A DNA stretch of 56,594 nt from an uncultured Erysipelotrichaceae bacterium (GCA_927435855.1 CAKMJZ010000034.1:1-56594), one strand, 5' to 3'. Positions 36,034 through 45,328 are shown, counted from the first letter of the stretch. The notes: a model not told the origin generated them from the letters alone. Translations and numbers: made by a program.

Positions 36034-37955
36034 TTTATCACCGTTCTCATTATACCAAATCCACCCGCAGATGACATTACAAAATGGAAATTTCCCAAGG
36101 TAGAAATCCGGATGTCGCCATCCCTATGGGTCGAAAGATAAGGAACGCGAAATTGCCATAGTGTTCTAAGTGTTTGTTTGTGAGGATGACCGTAAACTCG
36201 TGGATCGGCACTGATGATGGCAAGACGTGGTTGAAGGTTGGCAAGCAGTCCTTCGGAGGTACTTGTCTTACTGCCATGATGAGCCAGTTTAATCACATCC
36301 GCATACAAAAACGGAAACTTTCGTATCAAGTCAGCCTCTCTATCCTTCGAAACATCCCCAAGAAACAAATAGGTAAGACCGTTGATAGAAAATAAATGTA
36401 CTAAACTATTGTCATTGTCACTTACCCCTTCTTTCTTTTCAAGTAAGCTATGTAAAGAAAAACCCAAATGCTCAATATCTACATGATCTGTAGTGATTTT
36501 ACTGATCGAGAAATCTTTTTGAAGCATCACTAAACCACCACTATGATCATTGTCCATATGAGAAATAACGACTGCGTTCAAGTGTGAGATACCCCGATAC
36601 CACAAATTGGCTCTCAACAAAGATGAAGTGCTCGCTCGACCGGTATCAATCAGCCAAGCTCCTTGTTTATATGGTAATTCGATCAATGCGCTATCGGCTT
36701 GAGCCACATTGAAAAATGTTACGCTAGTAAATGGATTTATAAATAATCTTAGTTGAAACAAGAGCAATAATCCACACAGTCTGACGATTAATTGCTTCTT
36801 GGTTAATCGTGTAGAAAATACTAAAATCAGCCATACAGCAGAAAGTAAGATTCCAGGATAACCGACCAATCGTAAGTACGAAAAAAAGTGGAAACCGTCA
36901 AAGGATAGCCATTCACAGATTTTTACGAATTGAACGGTAAACTGTGGAAAGAAGATACATAGCCATGCAAAAAGGTAGCTAATAACAGCTATAAAGCGGA
37001 AAATCGGAAAAAAAAGTGCAGTTACAAAGTCAAAGCGATATGTCAATAATGTCTGAATCAAGGGGAGGATCGCCATTCTGGTTAAAAATCTAGGATAATC
37101 AAATGCATTGATCAACGATAATGTACAAGGAATGAGTAATGCCGGATGAAATAAGTGATGAGGATAAAAACAAAGCAACAATGCATATGCAAGACTTACT
37201 CTGCCCAGAGCTTTTAGTTTGAAATAGCGACACCCATCGGATAAAAGTATTCTTGAAAGAATAAATGAGCTCCCAAAAATCATCCAGCACAACAATAAGA
37301 TTAGGGTGGTTATATACTGGCGTATTTTTTCCGTATAAAAATACCCCAATATCCCTTTTAGTACTGAAACTAGAGATGATACAATCAAACCGCTGGAGAG
37401 AAATATCGCCGTAAAGTGACCGACTTGCGGTGCAGGATGGTTAAAAATGTAAGCTTTGAGCCATCCGGAAGCATCGATTTTCCCGATTCGTTCAAACAAA
37501 CGATTTCTGAAGGAATTCCCCTTCAAAATAATTTCAACAGATTCCACATCAATACTCCCGCGATGATTACGTTGATTGGACCATCTTTGAATGGGATTTG
37601 ATACAAAGGTCGAGCCAATCCTTATCGGGACTATGGTACCGATGAGGCATACTTGATCATCCAAAGACATTCCTTTTTGCTCAAATATAGAATACTCATT
37701 TCCATCGATTGAAAGAATCGTTACTTTTTCACGTATATCAACGATTTTTCCACATAAACTATTTGATTCACTAGGAAAGTGAAGAAGGATCGAAAGGCAA
37801 ACTAAGGAGAAGAATAAGATGCTAAAATATGGGCCTACTCTTCTGTAAAGAAAAATCAGCAATAGACAAAACACAGGTAAATTGATTGGAGTCGCTGTTA
37901 ACTCGAAAAGTATCGTACTTATCAATACAAAGAAAAAACCACGCTCTAAAGACAT
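36030..37955 (-). CDS. comEC: ComEC/Rec2 DNA-uptake channel protein
   Basis: Inner-membrane channel for single-stranded DNA entry in natural transformation. The 641-residue protein has an N-terminal membrane region, an OB-like domain (SLCGKIVDIREKVTILSIDG) and the central Competence domain with many helices. A C-terminal metallo-beta-lactamase-like domain carries VVISHMDNDHSGG and IKLAHHGSKTS. It is a little short compared with about 770 residues in B. subtilis but no domain is missing. It overlaps comEA by 10 bases and holA by 4. Confidence 0.95.
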   Translation of the reverse strand: MSLERGFFFVLISTILFELTATPINLPVFCLLLIFLYRRVGPYFSILFFSLVCLSILLHFPSESNSLCGKIVDIREKVTILSIDGNEYSIFEQKGMSLDDQVCLIGTIVPIRIGSTFVSNPIQRWSNQRNHRGSIDVESVEIILKGNSFRNRLFERIGKIDASGWLKAYIFNHPAPQVGHFTAIFLSSGLIVSSLVSVLKGILGYFYTEKIRQYITTLILLLCWMIFGSSFILSRILLSDGCRYFKLKALGRVSLAYALLLCFYPHHLFHPALLIPCTLSLINAFDYPRFLTRMAILPLIQTLLTYRFDFVTALFFPIFRFIAVISYLFAWLCIFFPQFTVQFVKICEWLSFDGFHFFSYLRLVGYPGILLSAVWLILVFSTRLTKKQLIVRLCGLLLLFQLRLFINPFTSVTFFNVAQADSALIELPYKQGAWLIDTGRASTSSLLRANLWYRGISHLNAVVISHMDNDHSGGLVMLQKDFSISKITTDHVDIEHLGFSLHSLLEKKEGVSDNDNSLVHLFSINGLTYLFLGDVSKDREADLIRKFPFLYADVIKLAHHGSKTSTSEGLLANLQPRLAIISADPRVYGHPHKQTLRTLWQFRVPYLSTHRDGDIRISTLGNFHFVMSSAGGFGIMRTVIK

Positions 37956-38410
37956 AATCGGTCTTTAAATTTTGCCAGTGTTTTCTCCCCAATACCTTTG
38001 ACGTTCAACAGATCTTCGATTTTTTGAAATAAGCTGACAGAAGATCGATAGTCAATGATCGCCTGAGCTGTCTTTTCTCCAATTCCAATAAGGGAATCTA
38101 GATCAGCGAGTGTCCCCGTATTGATTGATACACAAGGAATCGCTTTTTTGAAGGGAATATACAAAACATCTTTATGATGCAAAATTGTCTGTAAATTTAT
38201 CGCAGACAGGTCTCCTTCAGGTAGTACATTAACTCTTTTTAGAACTTCCTCAATTGTTGGATAAGGATCGGTAAATATCGTCCCGGAATGCTCGATAGCT
38301 CCATTGACCGTGATTGAGAAATTCCGATCGATTTGAAAATCAAATGGTTTAGGTATGGTGCAAGAAGATAGCAAGACAAGCGTACAAATTACAAAAAGAA
38401 TGCGGTTCAT
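37946..38410 (-). CDS. comEA: ComEA-like DNA receptor, predicted lipoprotein
   Basis: A 154-residue extracytoplasmic DNA-binding protein for competence. The C-terminal 65 residues form a double helix-hairpin-helix: NTGTLADLDSLIGIGEKTAQAIIDYR and IEDLLNVKGIGEKTLAKFKDRL. Between this and the N-terminus is an SLBB-like segment. Unusually, the N-terminus MNRILFVICTLVLLSSC has a lipobox (LSSC), so it would be lipid-anchored rather than held by a transmembrane helix. GAGGTGATC precedes the ATG. Confidence 0.92.
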   Translation of the reverse strand: MNRILFVICTLVLLSSCTIPKPFDFQIDRNFSITVNGAIEHSGTIFTDPYPTIEEVLKRVNVLPEGDLSAINLQTILHHKDVLYIPFKKAIPCVSINTGTLADLDSLIGIGEKTAQAIIDYRSSVSLFQKIEDLLNVKGIGEKTLAKFKDRLCL

Positions 38411-38452
38411 ATGATCACCTCATTCTTTAGTATGCGAAAATTTGTTTTTTTC

Positions 38453-38475
38453 CAAAAAAAAAGCACCGAAGTGCT
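38453..38475 (-). terminator. Intrinsic terminator after greA
   Basis: The minus strand reads AGCAC-TTCG-GTGCT followed by nine Ts, overlapping the greA stop codon. Confidence 0.92.
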
Positions 38476-38944
38476 ATTCGATGCTTAAAATTTTAACGGT
38501 GTATGGTGAATCTACATTCACAGTAACTTCATCTCCGACTTTTTTGTCCATTAATGCCTGTGCCAGCGGTGTTACATTGGAAAGTTTACCATTGAGTGGA
38601 TCGGCTTCAACCGAACCGACAATCGTATATCTCTCTTCAGCATTGGTTTCATTATCCAAAATCATAAAGGTCGTCCCTAAACGAACTACTTTTTGACCGC
38701 CTTTTTTCTCATCGATGATTTCGATGTTATTCAACATATTTTCAAGTTCGCGGATACGAGCTTCCACGCGTGCCTGACGGTCTCTGGCTGCATCATAATC
38801 GGCGTTTTCCGATAGATCGCCTTGAGCGCGGGCAGCTTGTAAATCCTCGATCACTTCTTTACGAACGACGTGGATCAAATGCTGTTGCTCCTTATTGAGC
38901 TCTTGTAAACCTTCTTGAGTAACTAATACTTTTTCTTGTGCCAT
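38474..38944 (-). CDS. greA: Transcription elongation factor GreA
   Basis: Rescues backtracked RNA polymerase by stimulating transcript cleavage. The 156-residue protein starts MAQEKVLVTQEGLQEL (three codons inside the track ORF; AGGAGT supports this). The N-terminal coiled coil carries the acidic tip LSENADYDAARDRQ, and the FKBP-like C-terminal domain ends NVDSPYTVKILSIE. An extended -10 TGCTATAAT overlaps the udk stop just upstream. Confidence 0.97.
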   Translation of the reverse strand: MAQEKVLVTQEGLQELNKEQQHLIHVVRKEVIEDLQAARAQGDLSENADYDAARDRQARVEARIRELENMLNNIEIIDEKKGGQKVVRLGTTFMILDNETNAEERYTIVGSVEADPLNGKLSNVTPLAQALMDKKVGDEVTVNVDSPYTVKILSIE

Positions 38945-38968
38945 GGGTATCAACTCCTAACTTGCGAC

Positions 38969-38977
38969 ATTATAGCA
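38969..38977 (-). promoter_or_regulatory. Extended -10 promoter of greA
   Basis: The minus strand reads TGCTATAAT, overlapping the udk stop codon and about 25 bases before greA. It allows greA to be expressed apart from udk. Confidence 0.65.
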
Positions 38978-39602
38978 CATTCCCACGAATGATGCTACTG
39001 ATTTTCGTCGTCAGTAAATCAATTGCAACTTCGTTTTTTCCGCCCTCGGGAACAATCACATCTGCGTATCTTTTGGTCGGCTCGATAAACTGCTCGTGCA
39101 TCAATCGGACCGTCGTCGTGTACTGCTGAACCACCGAATCCAAAGTCCGACCTCTATCTCGAACATCCCGGACCAGTCTTCGGATAAATCGAATATCTGC
39201 CGGTGTGTCAACATAAATCTTGATATCAAGCCGCTGACGGATGCGGGCATCTTCAAGCACAAATAATCCTTCCAACACGATGACATCGCTAGGAGCCACG
39301 ATTTCGGTATCATTGCTTCGAGTATGGTTAATAAAATCATACGTCGGTTTTTCCACTGTTATACGGTTGGCTAGCTTATCAAGATGCTCTACAAGTAAAT
39401 CATTATCAAATGCAAACGGATGATCATAATTGGTCAACAACCGTTGTTCAAAGGGCATGTAGCTTTGATCACTATAGTAATCATCCTGACGGATGATATA
39501 TACCGAATTACTGCTTTCAAACGCTTTTTTGAGCCGTTTGGCAATCGATGTTTTCCCCGAAGCGCTTCCCCCCGCGATTCCGATAATGACAGGTTTTTGC
39601 AT
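38970..39602 (-). CDS. udk: Uridine kinase
   Basis: Phosphorylates uridine and cytidine in pyrimidine salvage. The 210-residue protein has P-loop GIAGGSASGKTSIAKRL, the lid/uridine-binding YDHPFAFDNDLL, and VVEGLFVLED-like VIVLEGLFVLEDARI. It is placed between mltG and greA as in B. subtilis, 3 bases after mltG. Confidence 0.96.
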   Translation of the reverse strand: MQKPVIIGIAGGSASGKTSIAKRLKKAFESSNSVYIIRQDDYYSDQSYMPFEQRLLTNYDHPFAFDNDLLVEHLDKLANRITVEKPTYDFINHTRSNDTEIVAPSDVIVLEGLFVLEDARIRQRLDIKIYVDTPADIRFIRRLVRDVRDRGRTLDSVVQQYTTTVRLMHEQFIEPTKRYADVIVPEGGKNEVAIDLLTTKISSIIRGNVL

Positions 39603-39605
39603 AAC

Positions 39606-40667
39606 TTACCTTCCTTTTAAATACTTCTCTACATTTGCACTATGTTCAGAATACGTTTTTGCATAATAAACTGTACCATCACCATAAACATCGGCCATAA
39701 AATAAAAGAAATCTGTGTCCGCTGGATCAAGTACTGCTATAATGGCAGATTCTCCAGGACTCATAATCGGACCTACTGGTAAGCCACGATATTTATAGGT
39801 GTTGTAAGGAGATTCAAAATTGGAATTAGTTTCGCAGTCTCGCCAAGAATTGTAATTGTAAAGTGAGTAACATACGGTTACCGATGATTGCAATGGCATG
39901 TTGATCTCTAATCGATTAAGAAACACACTCGCAACCTTTTTCATATCTTCCGGCTTTGATGCTTCAAACTGAACGACTGATGCCAAAATAAACACTTCAT
40001 GAACCGAAAGTTCGGTTGCATCGAACTGTACTTTATACTTTTCATAAATTTTCTTGGTCTGATCTAGCAGTTTGACTGTCACATCTCTAGGTTTGGTCGT
40101 TACGAAAAATTCATATGTATTTGGAAACAGGTAACCCTCCAAGCGTATCCTGGTTTTTGGATTTAATATATCTTCTGATAAAAATTCATATTTATTAATC
40201 ATTTCCTTCAAAAATGTTTCATCATTCCATAAATCAAGTAAATCCTGCTCATCTACCGATGTCAAATTGCTGATTTTACGAGCAAAATCTCGGGCCCAAT
40301 CCCCTTCTGGAAATGTAATGCGAATAGTATCGACAATGGTCTTGGTCGAATCGTTGAGAGTCGTCAGTACTTCGGTAACCGACCAACTTTTATCAACAAC
40401 AAAAACCCCGGCCTTCAATCCGGTCAGCCCATCTAATCTGGCGATGACTTCAACAATGATCGCTGAGCGGACGATGCCCTGCTCCTCTAGATTGTTAGCT
40501 ACTTTTCTCAACACTTCCCCTGATTTGATTTCAAATAAAACGGCATCGCTTTCATCCGCTGCCGGTTTCGATAAATTTGTATAAAGCACATAAGTACTCG
40601 CCAGGCCTACAAGAACCAAAACTAACAGACCGGCGAGAAACTTAGCTAACCTTTTCTTCTTCTTCAT
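39606..40667 (-). CDS. mltG: Endolytic murein transglycosylase MltG
   Basis: Membrane-anchored enzyme that cuts nascent glycan strands and so sets chain length. The 353-residue protein has one N-terminal helix (LAKFLAGLLVLVLVGLASTYVLY), a LysM-like region and the YceG catalytic domain. VVQFEASKPEDMKKVASVFLNRLEINMPLQSSVTV contains the catalytic glutamate, followed by SPYNTYKYRGLPVGPIMSPG. It overlaps the DUF1292 gene by 26 bases. It is part of the alaS-ireB-ruvX-yrzB-mltG cluster. Confidence 0.95.
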   Translation of the reverse strand: MKKKKRLAKFLAGLLVLVLVGLASTYVLYTNLSKPAADESDAVLFEIKSGEVLRKVANNLEEQGIVRSAIIVEVIARLDGLTGLKAGVFVVDKSWSVTEVLTTLNDSTKTIVDTIRITFPEGDWARDFARKISNLTSVDEQDLLDLWNDETFLKEMINKYEFLSEDILNPKTRIRLEGYLFPNTYEFFVTTKPRDVTVKLLDQTKKIYEKYKVQFDATELSVHEVFILASVVQFEASKPEDMKKVASVFLNRLEINMPLQSSVTVCYSLYNYNSWRDCETNSNFESPYNTYKYRGLPVGPIMSPGESAIIAVLDPADTDFFYFMADVYGDGTVYYAKTYSEHSANVEKYLKGR

Positions 40668-40899
40668 TGATAAATGCTCCGAACACTTCTTCGACTAGCG
40701 CCCATTCTTCTTCATTCTCAATTGGAGTCAGATTACCCTCATCATCATAAATCGAAGCAAAAACCTCGCCCGACTCATCTTCTGGATTGAAATACAACAC
40801 ATATTTGTGTCCGTTTTCTTCATTTTCGAAAGTAAACAATACTTCCATTTCAATTTCTTTGCCGGTATCATCAACGACAAACAATGTATTTGATTCCAT
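40642..40899 (-). CDS. DUF1292 (YrzB-like) acidic protein
   Basis: An 85-residue acidic protein, MESNTLFVVDDTGKEIEMEVLFTFENEENGHKYVLYF. The family is small, cytoplasmic and of unknown function, and almost always lies between ruvX and mltG. The start follows GAAGGAGG, nine residues inside the track ORF. It overlaps the mltG start by 26 bases. Confidence 0.92.
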   Translation of the reverse strand: MESNTLFVVDDTGKEIEMEVLFTFENEENGHKYVLYFNPEDESGEVFASIYDDEGNLTPIENEEEWALVEEVFGAFINEEEEKVS

Positions 40900-40912
40900 A
40901 GAGAACCTCCTT

Positions 40913-41329
40913 CTATTTACGATCAAGATAACTTTGCAATATTCCTACAGCGGCTACCTGATCGATCACTTCTTTACGTTTTTTACGCGATACATCAGCA
41001 CTGATTAATAACCGCTGAGCAGCAACCGTCGTCAACCGCTCGTCCCACATCATGACCGATTCAAGACCTGCTTCAAGAAGCATTTCTTTAAAATCTAACG
41101 ACATTTGACCACTCTGGCCGATATCTCCGTTCATGTGTCGGGGTAACCCCAGAACGACTTCGTTGACTCCATTTTCCTTACATATTTCGATGACCTTTTT
41201 ACAAGCTGTATCCAAGTCATAATCCGAAAATCGGACAGTAGTCAGCGTTCGTGCTAGCATTCCCATCGGATCACTGATTGCGACCCCAACCGTTTTACTT
41301 CCTAAATCCAATCCTATCAAACGCTTCAT
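40913..41329 (-). CDS. ruvX: RuvX/YqgF Holliday-junction resolvase-like nuclease
   Basis: A 138-residue RNase H-fold protein: LIGLDLGSKTVGVAISDPMGM carries the first acidic residue, VLGLPRHMNGDIG the mid motif, and MWDERLTTVAAQRLL the later acidic site. YqgF is linked to pre-16S rRNA 5' maturation and was first proposed as a Holliday resolvase. It overlaps ireB by 4 bases (ATGA). Confidence 0.94.
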   Translation of the reverse strand: MKRLIGLDLGSKTVGVAISDPMGMLARTLTTVRFSDYDLDTACKKVIEICKENGVNEVVLGLPRHMNGDIGQSGQMSLDFKEMLLEAGLESVMMWDERLTTVAAQRLLISADVSRKKRKEVIDQVAAVGILQSYLDRK

Positions 41330-41586
41330 TCGTTTTCTTCCAAATATTGTCGCACCAGTTCCTCGATGATTTCATAGCGTTCAATTGATTGAATGACACT
41401 TCTGGCATTTCTAAAACTAGAAATATACGCGGGATCATTGGAAATCAAATACCCCGACAACTGATTGACAGCATTGTATCCTCTTTCTTCTAAAACATCC
41501 TTTACAAGACGCAATACCTGCTTGATATTTTCCTTTCGGACAGCTTCTGATTTAAAAGCCATGGTTTCGGTATTTTGTTTACTCAT
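41326..41586 (-). CDS. ireB: IreB-family regulatory phosphoprotein
   Basis: An 86-residue helical protein, KQVLRLVKDVLEERGYNAVNQLSGYLISNDPAYI, matching the IreB/YrzL family (formerly DUF965). IreB is a substrate of PASTA-domain Ser/Thr kinases and affects cephalosporin tolerance in Enterococcus. It has an N-terminal Thr-containing tail (NTETMAF) as in that family. It is 47 bases after alaS and coupled to ruvX. Confidence 0.94.
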   Translation of the reverse strand: MSKQNTETMAFKSEAVRKENIKQVLRLVKDVLEERGYNAVNQLSGYLISNDPAYISSFRNARSVIQSIERYEIIEELVRQYLEENE

Positions 41587-41633
41587 ACGTGATCCCCTCC
41601 TTTGTGTACATTCTAACTCAAAGCGATTAATAA

Positions 41634-44261
41634 TTAAAGACTTAAACCTAATTTAGAGCGGATTGTTTCGATGGCTAACGATAGTTTTGACACCTCTTTA
41701 CCACCAGATTGAGCGAAATCCGGGCGACCGCCACCATTACCGCCGGTAATGATTGCTGCTTCCTTTGCCAACTCCCCAGCCTTAAATCCACCTGCGATAG
41801 CTTTTGGGCTGCAAGTAACTACGAAAGTTACCTTATCTTCTTCCTTCAACCAAAGAAATACCAGACCATCAGGAAGAAGTCGTTTTAACGACTCACTAAG
41901 TGTTTTCAGTCCATGGGTATCGGTATCTTCGACACCCGTAAATAAAACATTCAGTCCTTTATGAGCAACAGCTTTCAAAGCAAGTTCCTGAGCCTTAAAA
42001 TTCAACATTTTCTGATTGAGTTTATCCAACTCACGTCTGTTATTTGCGGCATCTTCAAGCATTGCAGCGATTTTGCTTTCAAGATTGACAGTCGACTGCA
42101 TGCGGACCAATTGTGCAATCGATTCCAACTGATTTTCTAAAGCCACAAAATCCTGATAAGCTTTCATGCCAGACTTAGTCGTGATGCGTCGGATTCCAGA
42201 TCCGATACTTTCTTCACTGTCGACCTTAAACACGCCAATTTCCTTTGTATTGTTAACATGGGTTCCGCCACAAAGCTCTTTGGAAACATCTCCCATCGTA
42301 ATTACACGCACGATATCTTCATATTTCTCATCAAATAAAGCCGTCGCACCACTCTCTTTAGCATCATCAATATTCATAAACTGAACCGACACCGGATGTT
42401 GGGCAAAGACTTCTTTATTGACCAATGCTTCAATTTCTTTGATTTGTGCATCACTGACTTTTTCATAATGAGTAAAGTCAAAACGCATATATTCATCACT
42501 GACAAATGATCCCGCTTGGGCAATATGCGAACCAACGATTTTCTTTAATGCCGCTTGTAACAAATGGGCTGAGCTGTGATTAGCCATGATTCGTAAGCGT
42601 CTGGAAGAATCAATTTCAGCTATGACTTTATCGCCTAAACGCAGTTCGCCTGAAGAAATTTCAATACTGTGCAAATGTTGTTTGCGCGGAGCTTTTTGAA
42701 CATCACTGACTAGTGCGACTCCCCAATCTCCAAAAAAAGTTCCAGTATCAGCCACCTGACCACCGCTTTCCGCATAGAAACACGTATGATCCAGAATAAC
42801 CTCTCCTTTTTCTGTTAAGATATCCGTTGCATGACCGTTTTTAAACAAACCAACGACCACAGCATTGTTCTTCATGGATTCATAACCTAAAAACTGAGAT
42901 TCTAATGTAAAATTCATTAAATCAACGGATTGAGAGGACATGGACTCAACTTCTTCTCTAGCAGCACGAGCACGTGAACGCTGTGCTTCCATCTCAACAT
43001 TGAATCCATCCAAATCCAACAGATAACCGCCTTCCTCAGTGATTTCCTTGGTGAGTTCAACCGGAAAGCCGTAAGTATCATAAAGTTTGAAAATCGTCTT
43101 ACCATCCAACACCTTACCATCAAGTTTGCTTAAAACATTGTGCAACAGGTTTTCCCCATCTTGCAATGTTGAGTGAAAACGCTCTTCCTCAGCCTTTACT
43201 AACTTAGCAACCAATGCTGTTTTCTCCTGCAGATACGGATAAAATTCTTCCATAGCATCCGCAACGACATTGACAAGTCTGTACATAAATGAACCACTGA
43301 TACCTATCTTTATGCCATATCGAACCGCTCTGCGTAAGATTCGACGCAAAACATAACCGCGGCCTTCATTAGCAAACAAAGCCCCATCACTCAATGCAAA
43401 TGTTACGGTACGGATATGGTCAGCGATGACCCGGTAAGCCATCGGATATTGATTATACGATATTTTTGCGAAAGTTTCGGTAGCGGATATAACTGGCATG
43501 AAAATGTCGGTATCAAAGTTGGTTTCAACTTGTTGAACCAGACAAGTCAGACGTTCAAACCCCATACCAGTATCAATATTGCGTTGAGGCAGTTCTTTAT
43601 ATTCACTGCGCGCCACCCCTTCTTTGCCGTCATATTGCGAAAAGACGACGTTCCAAACTTCGATATAGCGATCGTTTTCGATTTCCTCAAAAAACAACCG
43701 CTCACCCAGTCCTTGTGGATCATATTGTTCGCCACGATCCACGTAAATCTCCGAATTGGGTCCGCAAGGTCCTTCGCCGATTTGCCAATAATTCTCTTCC
43801 GATTTCAAAATGCGCTTTGAATCTATACCGATGATATCGGTCCAGATACGATATGCATCATCATCGGAGGGATGAACGGTTACATACAGTTTGTTTTTAT
43901 CAAAGCCGATCCATTTTTCGCTAGTCAAAAATTCCCAGGCAAACTGTAGGGCTTCTTCTTTAAAATAATCCCCAATCGAGAAATTTCCCAACATCTCAAA
44001 GAACGTATGATGCCGTGCCGTTTTGCCGACATTTTCGATATCATTGGTACGAATGGACTTTTGAGCATTGGCAATACGGTTATTCGCCGGTTTGACTGAA
44101 CCGTCAAAATACTTTTTCAGTGCCGCAACCCCAGAGTTGATCCAAAGTAAAGTCGGATCATTGATGGGAATCAGTGATGCTCCTGGTTCGATCATATGTC
44201 CTTTGCTCTTAAAATAATCCAAAAACATTCTTCTGATTTGATTACCTGTCAACTGTTTCAT
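41634..44261 (-). CDS. alaS: Alanyl-tRNA synthetase
   Basis: An 875-residue class II synthetase. The catalytic core starts MKQLTGNQIRRMFLDYFKSKGHMIEPGASLIP. The editing domain has the zinc motif NHSSAHLLQAALKK and ELCGGTHVNNTKEIG. The C-terminal domain ends in GGGRPDFAQSGGK. It is controlled by the alanine T-box upstream and leads the alaS-ireB-ruvX-DUF1292-mltG-udk-greA series. Confidence 0.98.
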   Translation of the reverse strand: MKQLTGNQIRRMFLDYFKSKGHMIEPGASLIPINDPTLLWINSGVAALKKYFDGSVKPANNRIANAQKSIRTNDIENVGKTARHHTFFEMLGNFSIGDYFKEEALQFAWEFLTSEKWIGFDKNKLYVTVHPSDDDAYRIWTDIIGIDSKRILKSEENYWQIGEGPCGPNSEIYVDRGEQYDPQGLGERLFFEEIENDRYIEVWNVVFSQYDGKEGVARSEYKELPQRNIDTGMGFERLTCLVQQVETNFDTDIFMPVISATETFAKISYNQYPMAYRVIADHIRTVTFALSDGALFANEGRGYVLRRILRRAVRYGIKIGISGSFMYRLVNVVADAMEEFYPYLQEKTALVAKLVKAEEERFHSTLQDGENLLHNVLSKLDGKVLDGKTIFKLYDTYGFPVELTKEITEEGGYLLDLDGFNVEMEAQRSRARAAREEVESMSSQSVDLMNFTLESQFLGYESMKNNAVVVGLFKNGHATDILTEKGEVILDHTCFYAESGGQVADTGTFFGDWGVALVSDVQKAPRKQHLHSIEISSGELRLGDKVIAEIDSSRRLRIMANHSSAHLLQAALKKIVGSHIAQAGSFVSDEYMRFDFTHYEKVSDAQIKEIEALVNKEVFAQHPVSVQFMNIDDAKESGATALFDEKYEDIVRVITMGDVSKELCGGTHVNNTKEIGVFKVDSEESIGSGIRRITTKSGMKAYQDFVALENQLESIAQLVRMQSTVNLESKIAAMLEDAANNRRELDKLNQKMLNFKAQELALKAVAHKGLNVLFTGVEDTDTHGLKTLSESLKRLLPDGLVFLWLKEEDKVTFVVTCSPKAIAGGFKAGELAKEAAIITGGNGGGRPDFAQSGGKEVSKLSLAIETIRSKLGLSL

Positions 44262-44280
44262 ACATTTTCTCCTTTTTCAT

Positions 44281-44307
44281 AAAAAAAAGTTCCTAAACTA
44301 CAGGAAC
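44281..44307 (-). terminator. Intrinsic terminator of the alaS T-box
   Basis: The minus strand reads GTTCCT-GTAGTTT-AGGAAC followed by eight Ts. Confidence 0.9.
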
Positions 44308-44489
44308 GAAAGTCTCGCGGTACCATCCTGATTCACGCATTGCGTGCACCTCTTGCGTCGTAACGTGACATCCACGGGAAAGTTTGTTTCCTCTTAAAAG
44401 CAGCTTCATCCACCAATACCGGAAACTTACACCATCCGTTTCCTCTCTGTAGGCTTGATTTGGATTACTCGACTTTATCATCGATTTAC
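44281..44489 (-). promoter_or_regulatory. T-box leader of alaS (alanine-responsive)
   Basis: The minus strand holds the T-box AGGATGGTACCGCG (44316-44329) followed by the terminator hairpin GTTCCT...AGGAAC plus T8. A GAAGCTGCTTTTAAG segment offers a GCT alanine specifier. No other gene lies between this leader and alaS. Confidence 0.93.
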
Positions 44490-44495
44490 AGTGGC

Positions 44496-44524
44496 ATTAT
44501 AGCATATGCAAACCATTCATTCAA
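44496..44524 (-). promoter_or_regulatory. Promoter of alaS
   Basis: The minus strand reads TTGAAT, 17 bases, TATAAT, with TG upstream of the -10 (TGCTATAAT). It diverges from the C39-like peptidase promoter. Confidence 0.85.
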
Positions 44525-44546
44525 CTGCAACAAATTTTAAAATATG

Positions 44547-44555
44547 ATAGAATAG
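44547..44555 (+). promoter_or_regulatory. Possible extended -10 promoter of the C39-like peptidase gene
   Basis: TGATAGAAT is an extended -10 about 24 bases before the chosen ATG, with a weak CTGCAA -35. Confidence 0.5.
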
Positions 44556-44578
44556 TGTCAAATATAACAGAGGTAACT

Positions 44579-45328
44579 ATGGATAAAAGACGATTTTGGC
44601 TGTTAGGCCTAGTAGTACTAACCCTGATTACAGCAGGAATGTCTTTTGCTTTGCTTTCAAATTATGAAAAACCCAATGAGCAAGTTGATCCATCCGAGCA
44701 CCAAAGAAATCTGTACGCCAATTCGCAAGTTTGGGGATTAGGCAAAACCATTACCTCATACAAGAGCAATGACCGTGATTATATGTGGTATTTTGATCAG
44801 GCCGACAGCGGTATTCACTCCGGTAATAACTGTGGACCAAGTTCCATTCAAATGGTTGGTAAGTGGGTTGATAAAGATTTCAATCTGAGTGCAGAAGACA
44901 TTCGGAAAGACTTCCGTTCACTGGGCGGCTGGTGGTATGGCGAGGATATCAATGGTTCACTCGACAAATATAAAATCGTTTATCAGATGAAAACCATTGA
45001 GGATAAATACGATCTCATGTTTATTATCGATGCCGGCAATATTGCAATCATTAATAACAACATGGACGTCATAAGTCGCAACGCAAATGAAAACCAGCGA
45101 ACCAATCGTTTTTACGATTATGTCACTGGTCACTATTTCATACTTAAAGGTTATGTCATCGTTGACAATAAGACTTATTTTGAAGTTTATGACCCCAATA
45201 ATTGGGGAGCAACGTATGAAGACGGTACTTTAAAAGGTCAAAATCGCTATTACGAAGCCGAAACCCTGCTAGCATCCATGCTGCAATGGTACAACCAGGC
45301 AGTCGTCATTTATCCCAGTACTAACTAA
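44579..45328 (+). CDS. Membrane-anchored C39-like cysteine peptidase
   Basis: A 249-residue protein. The start MDKRRFW follows AGAGGTAAC and is eight residues inside the track ORF. One N-terminal helix (FWLLGLVVLTLITAGMSFALL) anchors or exports it. The rest is a papain-like C39-type fold: SGNNCGPSSIQMVGKW holds the catalytic cysteine, TGHYFILKGYVIV the histidine, and YDPNNWG the third residue. It is not fused to an ABC transporter, so it is not a bacteriocin exporter. It is a single gene on the plus strand between divergent alaS and convergent recD2. Its substrate and role are unknown. Confidence 0.85.
   Translation: MDKRRFWLLGLVVLTLITAGMSFALLSNYEKPNEQVDPSEHQRNLYANSQVWGLGKTITSYKSNDRDYMWYFDQADSGIHSGNNCGPSSIQMVGKWVDKDFNLSAEDIRKDFRSLGGWWYGEDINGSLDKYKIVYQMKTIEDKYDLMFIIDAGNIAIINNNMDVISRNANENQRTNRFYDYVTGHYFILKGYVIVDNKTYFEVYDPNNWGATYEDGTLKGQNRYYEAETLLASMLQWYNQAVVIYPSTN

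Noticed and set aside
44579-45328. Bacteriocin ABC exporter
   Set aside because: Only the C39-like peptidase domain is present; there is no transmembrane bundle, no ATPase and no double-glycine peptide gene nearby.
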